From Stentor coeruleus (Eukaryota > Ciliophora > Heterotrichea > Heterotrichida > Stentoridae), in NCBI GenBank assembly GCA_001970955.1, contig MPUH01001036.1:1-25377 (forward strand): 25,377 bases of DNA. The letters run 5' to 3'. A program made the position numbers and the translations under genes. The notes under the pieces were generated by a model. That model worked only from the letters and a program-made list of their open reading frames with translations. It did no database searches and was not told the origin of the DNA. This document shows, in pieces, positions 10,570 to 20,114 of the stretch (position 1 is the stretch's first letter; each line of letters begins with the position of its first letter).

Positions 10570-12000
10570 TTATTATTAGATTTGATTCATTTAAATGTGA
10601 TTTTGTATGAAAGTTTTGAGAGGTTTTTAGCGGAGGGTTGGGTGGTTTTTTGGAATTTTTGTTGTGGGTTGAAGCGTTTGATTGGAAATTCTGAATTTAT
10701 GGTAGAGTTTTGAAAGGTTTTAAATGGGTAAATTTTTTTTTAGATAATGAAAAAATTTTTGTGTTGTGAGATTTTGTAAGAGTTTTGATTTGTTTGATGA
10801 TATTTTTTTATTTGAGGGGAGTGTAGGATTAGTTTATAATTTTTAGTTGTGTGGAGTTTTATTAGTTGTTTTATGAGAATTTTGCTGCTTTAATGGTTGA
10901 ATATATAATGATGGTTTATTTTTGGATTTTTTTTTGGTTTTTTATAGATTGATTAATGCATTTTATGATTGAGAAGATTAAGCCTTGCTGAATTTTGTAT
11001 TAAAATTATAATATACTATGCAAGGTATAAATTGTTTATAAAAGAGATTATAATAGGCTATTAATTTAAATAAAACCTAATCTAAGTCTATAATAATAGT
11101 AATATAGCTAAACAATATATTGAAATAGTTAAAAAAATTTAAAAGTAGGAGGCCAATAAAACAAGCTTAAGGCTTAAATCAGTATTTTATTAACACTATT
11201 TTTTATTATATCAAACTGTTAACCTGATTTATTTATCTTATTTAACTTTATAACTTTATATTTTTTCTCAAAAATTTATGGAAATTAAGAATTAACTATA
11301 TTCATACCTAATAATCTAGCAAATAAACCATTCAATTCCTAGCTCATAAAACTAAAGCGCACCAACCACAAACTCATCCCATCCTTCCACCTTCTTTACT
11401 TACACAAAAAAATTGCCAAAACCATCAATCTTTATAGCATATCAAATATTCATAACTCAAAAAAAATCATAAAAATACTCAAAAAAACCCATAAAATTCA
11501 TCATCTCAAAATCTCCCCAAAACTTCTATACCTCTCAAAAGCGCATCCACAATCAAACAACTCTTAAATTCATCACCAAAACTTAATAAACCCAATCCTT
11601 TCACCCAAAAAAAAAATCAAAAAAATCCCTTCAAAAAATCTTCAACAATAAAAAAAAAATATTTCTGCTCTTTACCCTTAATCCACTACTTCTTCCTAAC
11701 ACCTTTTCACTTTCTCCCTGCAAAAATTTTCCTCTACGAAAAAGGTGGGGAAATATTCTAAATGCTTTTTACCATAGCATAAACCATATCAATCTATTTT
11801 TTAACCAACTTTTTCATGAAAACCTTACATTCAAAATAACACCCTACATCATATCTTCCTATCTTCCAAAAATATCCTCCAATCACCCTTCTCCTCATCC
11901 ATAATCTTATTTTCAACAATTTTCTTATAAGAATTTCAATATTTCATACATATTACCGCCATAAGAGTAAAGTGCATATAATTCAAATAAAGTGAGTAAC
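10364..12000. other. Spacer between CDPK and the RanBP2-type finger gene
   Basis: After the false duplication the plus strand is nearly free of C (10621-10860: 67 G, 3 C by hand count). The middle (about 11000-11300) is balanced and AT-rich. The part before the finger gene is nearly free of G (11401-11580: 47 C, 4 G). Both genes start at the outer edges of this spacer, so it should contain two promoters. No reading frame or RNA gene is recognisable. Confidence 0.6.
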
Positions 12001-12453
12001 ATGTCAAAAACAACATATCCAAGCGGGTTAAAGCGTAGAGTCCAAGGAGACTGGAATTGCAATATTTGCTCAAACTTAAACTTTGCATTTAGGAACACAT
12101 GCAATAAATGTTCTGCGGTAAGAGGAGAAACAACTTCATTGTTTAATTCAGCATTATTTATGTACATTGATGAAAACACACCTTTTACACCTTCTTCATG
12201 CAATGAAGACTTTAGTTTCTTAAAAGTTCCTATAAAAATCACCCCGATTGTAACTTCACAGCCGAAAATTATACAAGGGAATAATGTTACAAGAGACTCA
12301 AGAAAAATTGAAGGGATTTTGGCTGAGGTCAAAAGACCGGATTCAGGTAGGAAAGGAGATTGGGTTTGCCTTGCATGTAAGAACTTGAATTTCTCGTTTA
12401 GAAAAGAGTGCAATAAGTGTAGTAACAAAAAAGACAATTATATTGAATTGTAG
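12001..12453 (+). CDS. Two-finger RanBP2-type zinc-finger protein
   Basis: The first ATG of the frame is at 12001, giving 150 residues; the GTG three codons upstream is not a plausible start in a eukaryote. Two RanBP2-type fingers, W-x-C-x2-C-x10-C-x2-C, lie near the two ends: C20, C23, C34, C37 and C123, C126, C137, C140. Both contain the N-F-x-F-R core. This family binds single-stranded RNA (as ZRANB2 does, at GGU) or ubiquitin. The N-F-x-F-R form with Asn and Arg fits the RNA-binding type better, though Phe replaces the Trp that stacks on guanines in ZRANB2. The linker (about 45-115) is Ser/Thr/Pro-containing and without a domain. The ligand is inferred, not shown. The stop is TAG. Confidence 0.85.
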   Translation: MSKTTYPSGLKRRVQGDWNCNICSNLNFAFRNTCNKCSAVRGETTSLFNSALFMYIDENTPFTPSSCNEDFSFLKVPIKITPIVTSQPKIIQGNNVTRDSRKIEGILAEVKRPDSGRKGDWVCLACKNLNFSFRKECNKCSNKKDNYIEL

Positions 12454-12485
12454 TTTGGTAATATAACTTATTTCAATAATAGTTA

Positions 12486-12546
12486 TGGAATTTATAGAAT
12501 AAAAGATGATGGATANTGGAATTTATAGAATAAAAGATGATGGATA
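12486..12546. repeat. 30-base duplication across a 1-N gap (assembly artefact)
   Basis: Bases 12486-12515 and 12517-12546 are identical and flank a single N at 12516. This is the same signature as the other three N gaps and is best read as an unmerged contig overlap. Confidence 0.85.
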
Positions 12547-12758
12547 GAATTTTGGTTGGGGTTTGGATTGAGAAATTAATAGATAGAAATTTATGTTTTA
12601 AGTATGTTAGAGAAAATGAGATTTAAATAGTATTTTTTAAGACATTGAAAANAGAATTTTGGTTGGGGTTTGGATTGAGAAATTAATAGATAGAAATTTA
12701 TGTTTTAAGTATGTTAAAGAAAATGAGATTTAAATAGTATTTTTTAAGACATTGAAAA
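12546..12758. repeat. 106-base duplication across a 1-N gap (assembly artefact)
   Basis: Bases 12546-12651 recur at 12653-12758 with a single N at 12652 between them. I see one mismatch (TTAGAG against TTAAAG). Two such gaps within 140 bases suggest low coverage or polymorphism in this C-poor sequence. Confidence 0.85.
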
Positions 12759-13336
12759 TTTTAGGATTTTTGGTTTTTTGAAGGGCTTTTTATTGCTTTT
12801 TTATGGTTTTTGTTGATGAAGGGTATTGGATTGTAGCGTGCTGATTTTTTGTAAAATTTTGAGTTTGGTTTATTAGTTTTATAGACTATTATATATTTTC
12901 AGGTATATTTTTATTGATATATTTTTAATTGGTTTTAAGCTTTTTTAATGCTATGAAGAGTATGTTTGGTATTAGGATTAACTAAAATTGTATATGGGAA
13001 ATTTGGTTTGAGATATTTTTCTACTGATTGTTGCTGAAAAAAAAAGCACAGAGTTTAATATTTCTATCGATGCTATTATGAAGAAATAATTAATAAATAT
13101 TAAAGGCCTGGAAATGCCAGCAAAGAATAAATTTTAATAATAAAAAAACTTCGAGGCAAAGTAAGAATGATTACTAAATTCCAGCAAAGAATAGAAAATC
13201 ATGATGAAAATGTTTATGTATGTAAAACTGACTTTTCAATATAATTTAAAACTTCATCAAAATTTATTTGATTTGATTCTAATCAAAAAAAGCTGAAACA
13301 CATTTATTAAAGTTAATTATTTTACTTTTATTTTCT

Positions 13337-13507
13337 TTAATACGCTGAGTGTAATTTTGCAAGTTCGTACAGACTTCCATGAGATGGCTGTGCTGCATCT
13401 CTTGCTCTCAAACATGGAGATGCTCTTGCTAAATGCTTTAATAATACTTGTTGAACCCTAGGATGCACTATTTTTAGTGTAGGTGATAGATAATTCTGAC
13501 TATCCAT
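13337..13507 (-). CDS. Small protein of 56 residues, unknown function
   Basis: An ATG at 13507 opens a frame that ends with TAA at 13337-13339. The base composition stands out: it is clearly richer in G+C than the surrounding spacer, and the product has a normal amino acid mix (Leu, Ala, Arg, His, Ser, Pro) rather than the Lys/Asn/Ile/Phe bias of random AT-rich frames. The sequence begins MDSQNYLSPTLKIVHPRVQQ and ends KLHSAY. There is no signal peptide, membrane segment or domain I recognise. No 15- or 16-base intron is needed or seen. It lies downstream of and on the same strand as the K+ channel gene, which ends about 620 bases away. Small ciliary proteins are one possibility, but I have no positive evidence for that. 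Confidence 0.6.
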   Translation of the reverse strand: MDSQNYLSPTLKIVHPRVQQVLLKHLARASPCLRARDAAQPSHGSLYELAKLHSAY

Positions 13508-14126
13508 TGTAAAATATATTTATAAAAATACTGATAATTTTGACAGTAATGTAAATGGAGACAAACTTTTTCTAAAGGAAACCACTCGGTAACTTTGATA
13601 TTATTAACAGGTATCTTATTGTGGTTGGCTAGAGCTTGTAGGTTTTAGTTGGGTTAACTTAATAAATGCTTAAAATATTTTTTCCTTTAGTATAACCTTC
13701 TTAATTAAATTTTTAAAAGTCAAGGCTCTAGAAAGTTGAAATAATAATACTTTTCAGTCTATTTCCAAATCTTTCAAGACAAAAATAATTAAATTTTAGT
13801 TTCTAGAACTTCTTACAAAACCTTTTTTCAAAAATCCATGAAGAAAGTTATGCCATGAAATAGTTTTAAAGGTACTTTATCTATGTTTTTAAAGCATTCT
13901 ATTTTATTTCATCAAGCTCAGACTTTAATCATATTTTCAAGAAATATCATATAGCTTCAAACAACATAATCTAAGCCTTATCTAAACTTCCTATCAAACA
14001 AAAATGATTCCCCAAGCCTAAAAACTAAGAAAAATTGTAATACTTCACTCTTAAACATCCATTTAAAAAAAATCCATACTTTAAAAATTACTAACTATTT
14101 TTATTTACAAGCAAAAAGTTAATAAA

Positions 14127-16484
14127 TTACAAGTTTCTGAACTGAATCGCGCTTCCAAGCCTCCACACTAGCTCCTTAAGTTTTTTCTGCGTACTTAAGT
14201 TTTCATTCACCACATACTTAGCCATTGTAATCTAAATATCCCTTACTTTTTCTTCAAAATCTTCTTTTCTTGTATTAAACCCATAAAGAACATTCTCATT
14301 ATTCCAATTAAAACCCTCTATTTCACTAGCTTCCTCACTATCACTATCACTAAAAAACTCAATATCATCTAATTTATACTTCTCACAAATATCTTCATGA
14401 TGATTTTTTTCAGGAATATATTCAATTTTTATACACTCTCCTCCTATTTTATTAATTTTTTCATCAAGATAAGAAGAGTACCTTGCCCTCATTTGATTTT
14501 TACTTTTATTAATACTCTTGGAATAATTCAAAATATAAGATGAACTTCTTGCATTAATTCTTTCTTTTTTAATCATAGTTTTTGTTCTATGGAAAATAGA
14601 CTCTTTAGGGTTTTTATCTAAAACTGTTGACCAAAGTTTCCGGTTACGTTTTTTTCTTAACGATTCATTTTGAACACTTATTAAAACACCAGTATCTTTT
14701 CTATGAAGATTTGTATTACGAATTTCATCTGTTGATAAATCACTAGAGTCACTTTCAGTTTTTAAGCTTTGATCATCATTTTGAGAAGGCATGTTGTATA
14801 GGTCTAAAGCATGAGCTTTACCTTCATTTTGTTTGAATTTTCTTACTTTAGCAATAGCGCTGGTTTCTTCTTTTATTTCAGGGAAATTATTCAATGCTTG
14901 TAAAAACTCAGCTTTTCTTAATAGCAAAAGTCCAGCTTCTATTGATGCTATTGTTGCAGTTGAATCTCTTGGAGTACTTTCAATAATCTCAATCTCCCCA
15001 AAATACGATCCTTGCACATAAGTCCTAAAAACAACTTTATTCAAAGCTTTTAAATGAACTCTACCACTTTTTATAAAATAAACTTCTTCTGCAGCTTCAT
15101 TTTCTTCATATACTATATCTTTAAACATAAATATTGAAGATTTCAATAATGGGACGACTTGGTTTATAAAATAAGTTGGTTTTTCTTTAAAATACATAAT
15201 CTGCTCAACAATCCTATTATTAAAATACTCCAAAATCTCTTCACGTAAATTCCCTGGGATTTCTTTTAAGAATTGTGTACTATCTAAACTTACATGAAGT
15301 TTCCCTTTTAGATTAACTTTGATATTTTTTTTTACTTTATCATAACAATCATAAGGCAATTTTATAGCTTTAGCGAATTCAGTAAAACAATTAATTTTTT
15401 CACGAATGTCTGATCTTATACGTTCTCGATTTGTGACAAATGAACATAAGCCACTGATTATGTAGGAATATAACCCTGCGCCAAAACCCATGAGGAAAAT
15501 TGCGAATAGTTTTTCTTCGTTGTTCATTGGGTAAATGTCCCCATAGCCGATTTTGGTTAAGGTTGTAAAGACAAAGTAAATACTGGAGATGTATTTATCG
15601 AAATTTGACAACTCTTCTATATTATTATGAAGGATCCAAGTGTTTGGGCTTGTGTCGTTGATTTTTGCTATGTAGTACCAAAAACACCCTGAAACATGCA
15701 CTGAGATTATTGATGCTGATATAAAAATAAACAAACGGGCATAGTTCGTCGATAGCCGAGTCCATGTAAAAAATGTTTCAATATAACTAACTCCAAACAG
15801 TCTTAAAGTTTTTAAAATACGAAGCATTCTAAGCATTTTATAGATACGACTTACACGTACTATACGGATAAACCGATTGTAGGAAACTTTATTAGAACTC
15901 TCATGGGATGATGTATGAAAAAATTCTAAAGGAAAAGATGAGACAAAGTCTATTAGAAACCATGACTTCAAGTAAGCTTTTGCTATATCTTTGCGAGATG
16001 TGACTAATTTCCCTGCTACATCAGTATGAACACTGTTAAATGTTATTAGTATATCCAAGAGAAATAAACAGTCAATTACTCCGTCTAAATATAACCAAGT
16101 ATCACTATATAATATAAAACTCAGTTGATATGGGACTATAATAGCTGTATATAAAGTTAGAAAAACCATTATCGTATTCCAAATTACTTTGAATTTAGAA
16201 CCTGGATAAAACAGAAAGCTTTTTCTATTTAACTTGCTATTTGAATCAAAAACATCACATGGGCCATTAATACTTTTAGTTGCCCCGTACATTCGTATAT
16301 CTTTATTTAGTTTATTGAATTTGCCTATTACTCCAGCAACCCTTCGAACCTTGGTCCATAGATAATCAATTCTTTCTTTACTTACTCTAGCATTTGAAAA
16401 TGCCCTTGTTGATATCCTTTTGATTTTATTTGGCCTTAGATTTTTATAAGATAATTCTTGATCTTCTTCTATGTTGATAATCAT
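14127..16484 (-). CDS. Voltage-sensor K+ channel with cyclic-nucleotide-binding domain (CNG/EAG/HCN type)
   Basis: Exons are 14247-16484 and 14127-14231, joined across a 15-base intron, giving 780 residues. The six-helix plan is clear: S1 (about 100-125), S2 (131-151), S3 (172-187), an S4 with regularly spaced Arg (204-230), S5 (250-272), a pore loop (about 297-318), S6 (325-350), C-linker (350-440) and a cyclic-nucleotide-binding fold (about 445-540). The filter reads T310-K311-I-G-Y-G-D316, with Lys where K+ channels normally have Thr, Ser or (in HCN) Cys. The cNMP pocket has FGEIEII, then PRDSTA in place of the usual R-T-A order, so ligand binding is uncertain. The C-terminal third is basic and Ser-rich with an acidic patch. 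Such channels set membrane potential and ciliary or contractile responses in ciliates. Without the intron the frame stops after V-R-D-I at a TAG that belongs to the intron. Confidence 0.93.
14232..14246 (-). other. 15-base intron in the K+ channel gene
   Basis: The coding strand reads GTAAGGGATATTTAG. It starts GTAA, ends TAG, has A at position 10 and lies in phase 0. Removing it joins E-E-K to I-T-M-A-K and extends the protein by 34 residues to a TAA at 14127-14129. If retained, its last three bases are an in-frame stop. Confidence 0.85.
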
Positions 16485-16592
16485 ATTACCATAATATAAA
16501 TGGGAAGAAAATATAAGATGATTGTTTTAGAAATTATGGATGGGTTGATTGTTTTAAAGGTATTGAGGAAAGTTGATTTTAGTTAGAGTTAG

Positions 16593-16843
16593 GGAGATGA
16601 AGATTTAGATTGAAATTTTTATGAATTTTTTGTTGTTGTGAAGATTGGATAAATGCGGAAAACTGAAGAAATGTTGGAGTTTTTTAAATATGTTGTGAGG
16701 ATGGTATGCGGATGAAANGGGAGATGAAGATTTAGATTGAAATTTTTATGAATTTTTTGTTGTTGTGAAGATTGGATAAATGTGGAAAACTGAAGAAATG
16801 TTGGAGTTTTTTGAATATGTTGTGAGGATGGTATGCGGATGAA
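16593..16843. repeat. 125-base duplication across a 1-N gap (assembly artefact)
   Basis: Bases 16593-16717 recur at 16719-16843 around a single N at 16718. I see two mismatches (GCGGAA/GTGGAA and TTTAAATA/TTTGAATA). It is the same pattern as the other N gaps and lies upstream of the K+ channel gene. Confidence 0.85.
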
Positions 16844-17829
16844 GCTTTAGTGATGATGATTTTAGGGTATTTATTGTTGTTAGAATAGATTTTTTGTGAT
16901 ATGTGTGGAATAGTTGTGTAGATTAGAAAATTTATATATGGAAGTTATTAAAAAAATAATGTGGGTTGCGATGGTTATAAGATGGGTTTATGGCAAGGAA
17001 AGGATTATTAATGCTGTTATATAAGTATTTTATGTTTGAAGAGATGCCTTTTTTATATGCTAAAAGAGGAAGTTTTTAGTGCAGCATGTGTAAAAAATAT
17101 TGCTATATTTACTATGAATTTTATAAAACTATGAGTTTGCCATTTTCATAAATATACTATTTTCTACAATTGTTTATTAACCTTTGCATCATTTTCTCAA
17201 AACAAATATAGATTAACATATATTAATGTGACAAACTCAATAATCCATGCCACTTTTTATTTTTACCAAGATACGGCCTTACAAAAATATATAAGAGCTG
17301 ATAATCTTATTAAAGAAGAGTTGGCTTATTAAAGGGTTTAATTGAAAAGTGGTTTTTATCTATCAATAAATTACAAAAATCTTAACTAATCAAGCATATT
17401 TAAAGACCAAATGGATGATTTTGAAAAGGAAATTAAAAGTTCATATACAGATCACTTTTTAAAAATAATACTATATCTTGAAGATTTTTTTAACAAGTTT
17501 AAACTCACTGATATTTATGATACAGAGTGGGAAGAATGATGCTTTTTAGCCCACCTCTTATTCGGAATATGCTATTTTTTCCTATTTAAATATAAATCTC
17601 ATGATCTAGTCAAATTTCATAAAAACTTATAAAAAATCATAGTAGTTTTATGCTAAAAGAGAAATATTTTATAAGCATATTGAAGTAATTTCAATTGAAT
17701 TCATTTATCAAAGAGTATTTTTTAATGATCAATTTTGTGACAAATTTGATGTTTTAAGTTATATAGGAAATTGTTATATTGAGAAAAAAAGTTCTTTGTC
17801 AAGTTTATAATTCTATATTAGTATTAGTT

Positions 17830-18055
17830 AGGAATTATCGCTTGACTATTGTCCAGCCTTGTTAATTTTCTTATAATGCTATATAATTATATTTATAAAT
17901 TTTCCCAGCTGGAAACAAAATTTTTTTCGTGATTGACAGAGCAAGACTACATCAAAAGCATGAAATTACTATTAAGTAAAGTTTACTTATCTCATCTGCC
18001 TGAGTTTATTTTAAGCTTTGCACGCATGAACTCTGTAGTATTTATCAAAATTTAA
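17830..18055 (+). pseudogene. Possible decayed IS630/Tc1/mariner-type DDE transposase fragment
   Basis: Two neighbouring frames carry motifs in the order and spacing of a DDE transposase core. In one frame, 17899-17976 reads IFPAGNKIFFVIDRARLH, like the family's second-Asp motif (F-V-x-D-N-A-R-x-H); the Asp codon is 17935-17937. One frame over, 17960-18055 includes KVYLSHLPEFILSFARMN, like the LPPY(S/T)P-x-(L/F)-(N/A)-P-(I/V)-E motif around the catalytic Glu, here replaced by Asn. Upstream, at about 17830, R-N-Y-R-L-T-I-V could match the R-x-x-x-(I/L)-T-V strand. Stops and a +1 shift interrupt it, so it cannot be functional. No terminal inverted repeats were found by eye. The match rests on short motifs and could be chance. 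Confidence 0.35.
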
Positions 18056-19196
18056 GTATCTTTTCATCTAAACCTTAATGCTTTTTTTACCATTTTGTAT
18101 GAATTTAGTCAAAGAAAAGATCTTCAGCACTCAAATCTGAATGATCCAATTTTGAAATATCAACTCAATCTAACCTTAACCCTGAAAGAGGTGCTAGATT
18201 AATAATCAAGATTTTTTGATGAAGAGTTTGAATTATCAATCTTGTGCTGATTGATGATGCATTTTTGAAGATACAAGAAGAAGGGCATAGTCGGTATAAT
18301 ACAAATTTTGATAATTTTTTGGAAATTATTTATTGATTACAAAGCTGGATATTGATATTTTGTTTGTATATTAGTTAGTATCATTACCTGTGTTGCTGAA
18401 GGTAAAAAATCTAATTGTCATTTAGAGAAGAAAATTTTATGAAGATAGCTTTGAGAAACAAAGGATTTTTTTTTTTAATACTGCAGAAAATGCAAACTTT
18501 TGGGAGAGGTAGGAAAGAGAATCATTATCAATGATTAATATAAAAAGAAAACTAAAAGACGAAAAAAATTTCTGGGTTAAACAGACAATAAGGAAATCCA
18601 TTAACAAAAAATGTCAGGGTTTAATTAGGATAGTGTAAAAATGCAATAGAATATTGATTTATTATAAAAGTTCAAGTCTTGACTATTTAATCATTGTGTT
18701 GATATAAATAGAAAAGGCTGTTAAAAATCATCCTTATCCAAATTATATCATATGAAGCTTATAAGTGGTTTACTTATACAATAAAAACCCTATCCTAGTT
18801 TTTGGGTTCAAAAAATAAATGGCCAAACTAAAAATCTAGCCAAAAACTAGACAAAACTAGATTAAAAGCCAAATAGCTAATCTTTAATACAAAAAAATAG
18901 TATTTTGATTACATCATAGCTTTAAATATATCCCTTAAACTAAAGAGCACCTATAATTATTCATATTACCTCAAGCAAAAATTCAAATTCATCCAATTTT
19001 CAAAGCAAATACCAGGTACTAAAGTCTATCTCTATTTAAACTAAAAAACTAATATTATTAACAACTAATCATATAATCAATTCAAGGCCCATACCACAAA
19101 ATATCTCTAAAGTTAAATTGGCATATTTTCTTTTTATAAAAACTAAAAAAAGTGGTTTATAATAAATCTAAATACCTAACAAAAATAGTCAAATAA

Positions 19197-20114
19197 ATGG
19201 AGGTAACCTTAAACAACGGGGCTAAGATGCCGATGGTGATTTTTGGAACCTACGAAATCAAATCTAATGAAATCAAATCAGCTCTTCAAGAGGCAATAAC
19301 TACAGGATATACGCATATTGACACAGCTTCTCTTTACAGAAACGAGGCTGAAATCGGTGAAGCTCTCTCTGATCTTTTCGCTTCAGGTGTTACTTCTAGA
19401 GACAAACTTTTTATAACAACCAAAGTCTGGCCAACTCAATTCCGAAACATAAGAGAAGCCTGTCTTAATAGTTTAAAACGTTTGAAACTCGACTATATCG
19501 ACCAATATCTTCTCCATTGGCCAATCGCCATAGAAAGTGATGGATTAGATCCCCCTTTATTGAATCCATGTAAAGCTGTATTAGATAGATATCCTCTTTA
19601 TAAAGCTTGGGAACAAATGGAAGCTTTGGTTCAAGAAGGTTTAGTTAAATCTATTGGTGTATCAAATTGGACTGTTGCTTTACTTAATGATATGCTTGGA
19701 TATGCTAAAATCCTTCCTGTGACTAATCAGTTTGAGATAAATCCTTATAATTCAAAAAAAGAACTTGTTGATTTTTGTTTAGAACATCATGTTATACCTG
19801 TTGCTTATAGGGTTATTTATAGACCTGCATTTTCACCATTATATCCTTTTCAGAAATGCATATTAGATGATCCTATTATTGTAAGGCTAAGTGAAAAATA
19901 TGGAAAAACCTCAGCTCAGATATTGCTTAGGTGGTGTTTGATGAGAAATTGCGCTTTTATTGCCAAGTCTGTTACGCAGAATAGAATAAAGGAAAATTAT
20001 GATTGCCAGAATTTCACTTTAGAAAACGAAGACTTTGAAGCTATTAATCATATGCCATTTGAAGGAGAGTATACTGATACTTATCAGTTGTTTGGGATTC
20101 ATCTTTTTAAGTAG
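19197..20114 (+). CDS. Aldo-keto reductase family protein
   Basis: The 305-residue product has the (beta/alpha)8 aldo-keto reductase pattern, which reduces carbonyls with NADPH in the cytosol. The catalytic tetrad is complete: D42 (HIDTAS), Y47 (LYRNEAEIG), K76 (TKVW) and H107 (LLHWP). GVSNW (about 154-158), N-Q-F-E-I-N and the cofactor segment IAKSVTQNRIKEN follow. Departures from the usual family sequence are I15-F-G where G-x-G is common, AYRVIY where AYSPLG is common at the cofactor site, and IAKS for IPKS. Length is slightly short but complete. The substrate cannot be told from sequence. The ATG at 19197 follows a G-poor leader; the stop is TAG. It diverges from the K+ channel gene and converges on the DNAL1 gene. 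Confidence 0.93.
   Translation: MEVTLNNGAKMPMVIFGTYEIKSNEIKSALQEAITTGYTHIDTASLYRNEAEIGEALSDLFASGVTSRDKLFITTKVWPTQFRNIREACLNSLKRLKLDYIDQYLLHWPIAIESDGLDPPLLNPCKAVLDRYPLYKAWEQMEALVQEGLVKSIGVSNWTVALLNDMLGYAKILPVTNQFEINPYNSKKELVDFCLEHHVIPVAYRVIYRPAFSPLYPFQKCILDDPIIVRLSEKYGKTSAQILLRWCLMRNCAFIAKSVTQNRIKENYDCQNFTLENEDFEAINHMPFEGEYTDTYQLFGIHLFK

Larger units (their letters stand above)
12454..14126. other. Spacer between the finger gene and the K+ channel gene
   Basis: The left part (12454 to about 13020) is C-poor on the plus strand and holds two false duplications. The middle contains the 56-residue small gene at 13337-13507. The right part (about 13680-14126) is G-poor. A 13-base direct repeat, CCAGCAAAGAATA, occurs at about 13115 and 13176, with no clear meaning. 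No RNA gene was recognised. Confidence 0.55.
16485..19196. other. 2.7 kb spacer between K+ channel and aldo-keto reductase
   Basis: This is the longest gene-free stretch and lies between two divergent genes. The left part is C-free for long runs (16501-16620: 33 G, 0 C) and holds one false duplication. The centre (about 17100-18860) is of mixed composition and contains possible remnants of a transposase at 17830-18055. The right part (about 18860-19196) is G-poor, as before other plus-strand genes. Short frames such as 17411-17539 (42 codons) are within chance expectation. Confidence 0.55.

Noticed and set aside
11925..12437. A 170-codon frame on the minus strand opposite the RanBP2-type finger gene
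   Set aside because: It is the antisense of a convincing two-finger gene; its Leu/Phe-rich translation has no motif.
17411..17539. A 42-codon frame with ATG, continuing past a TGA for about 30 more codons
   Set aside because: The length is within chance for this composition, and extending it needs UGA to be read as Trp, which the rest of the window contradicts.
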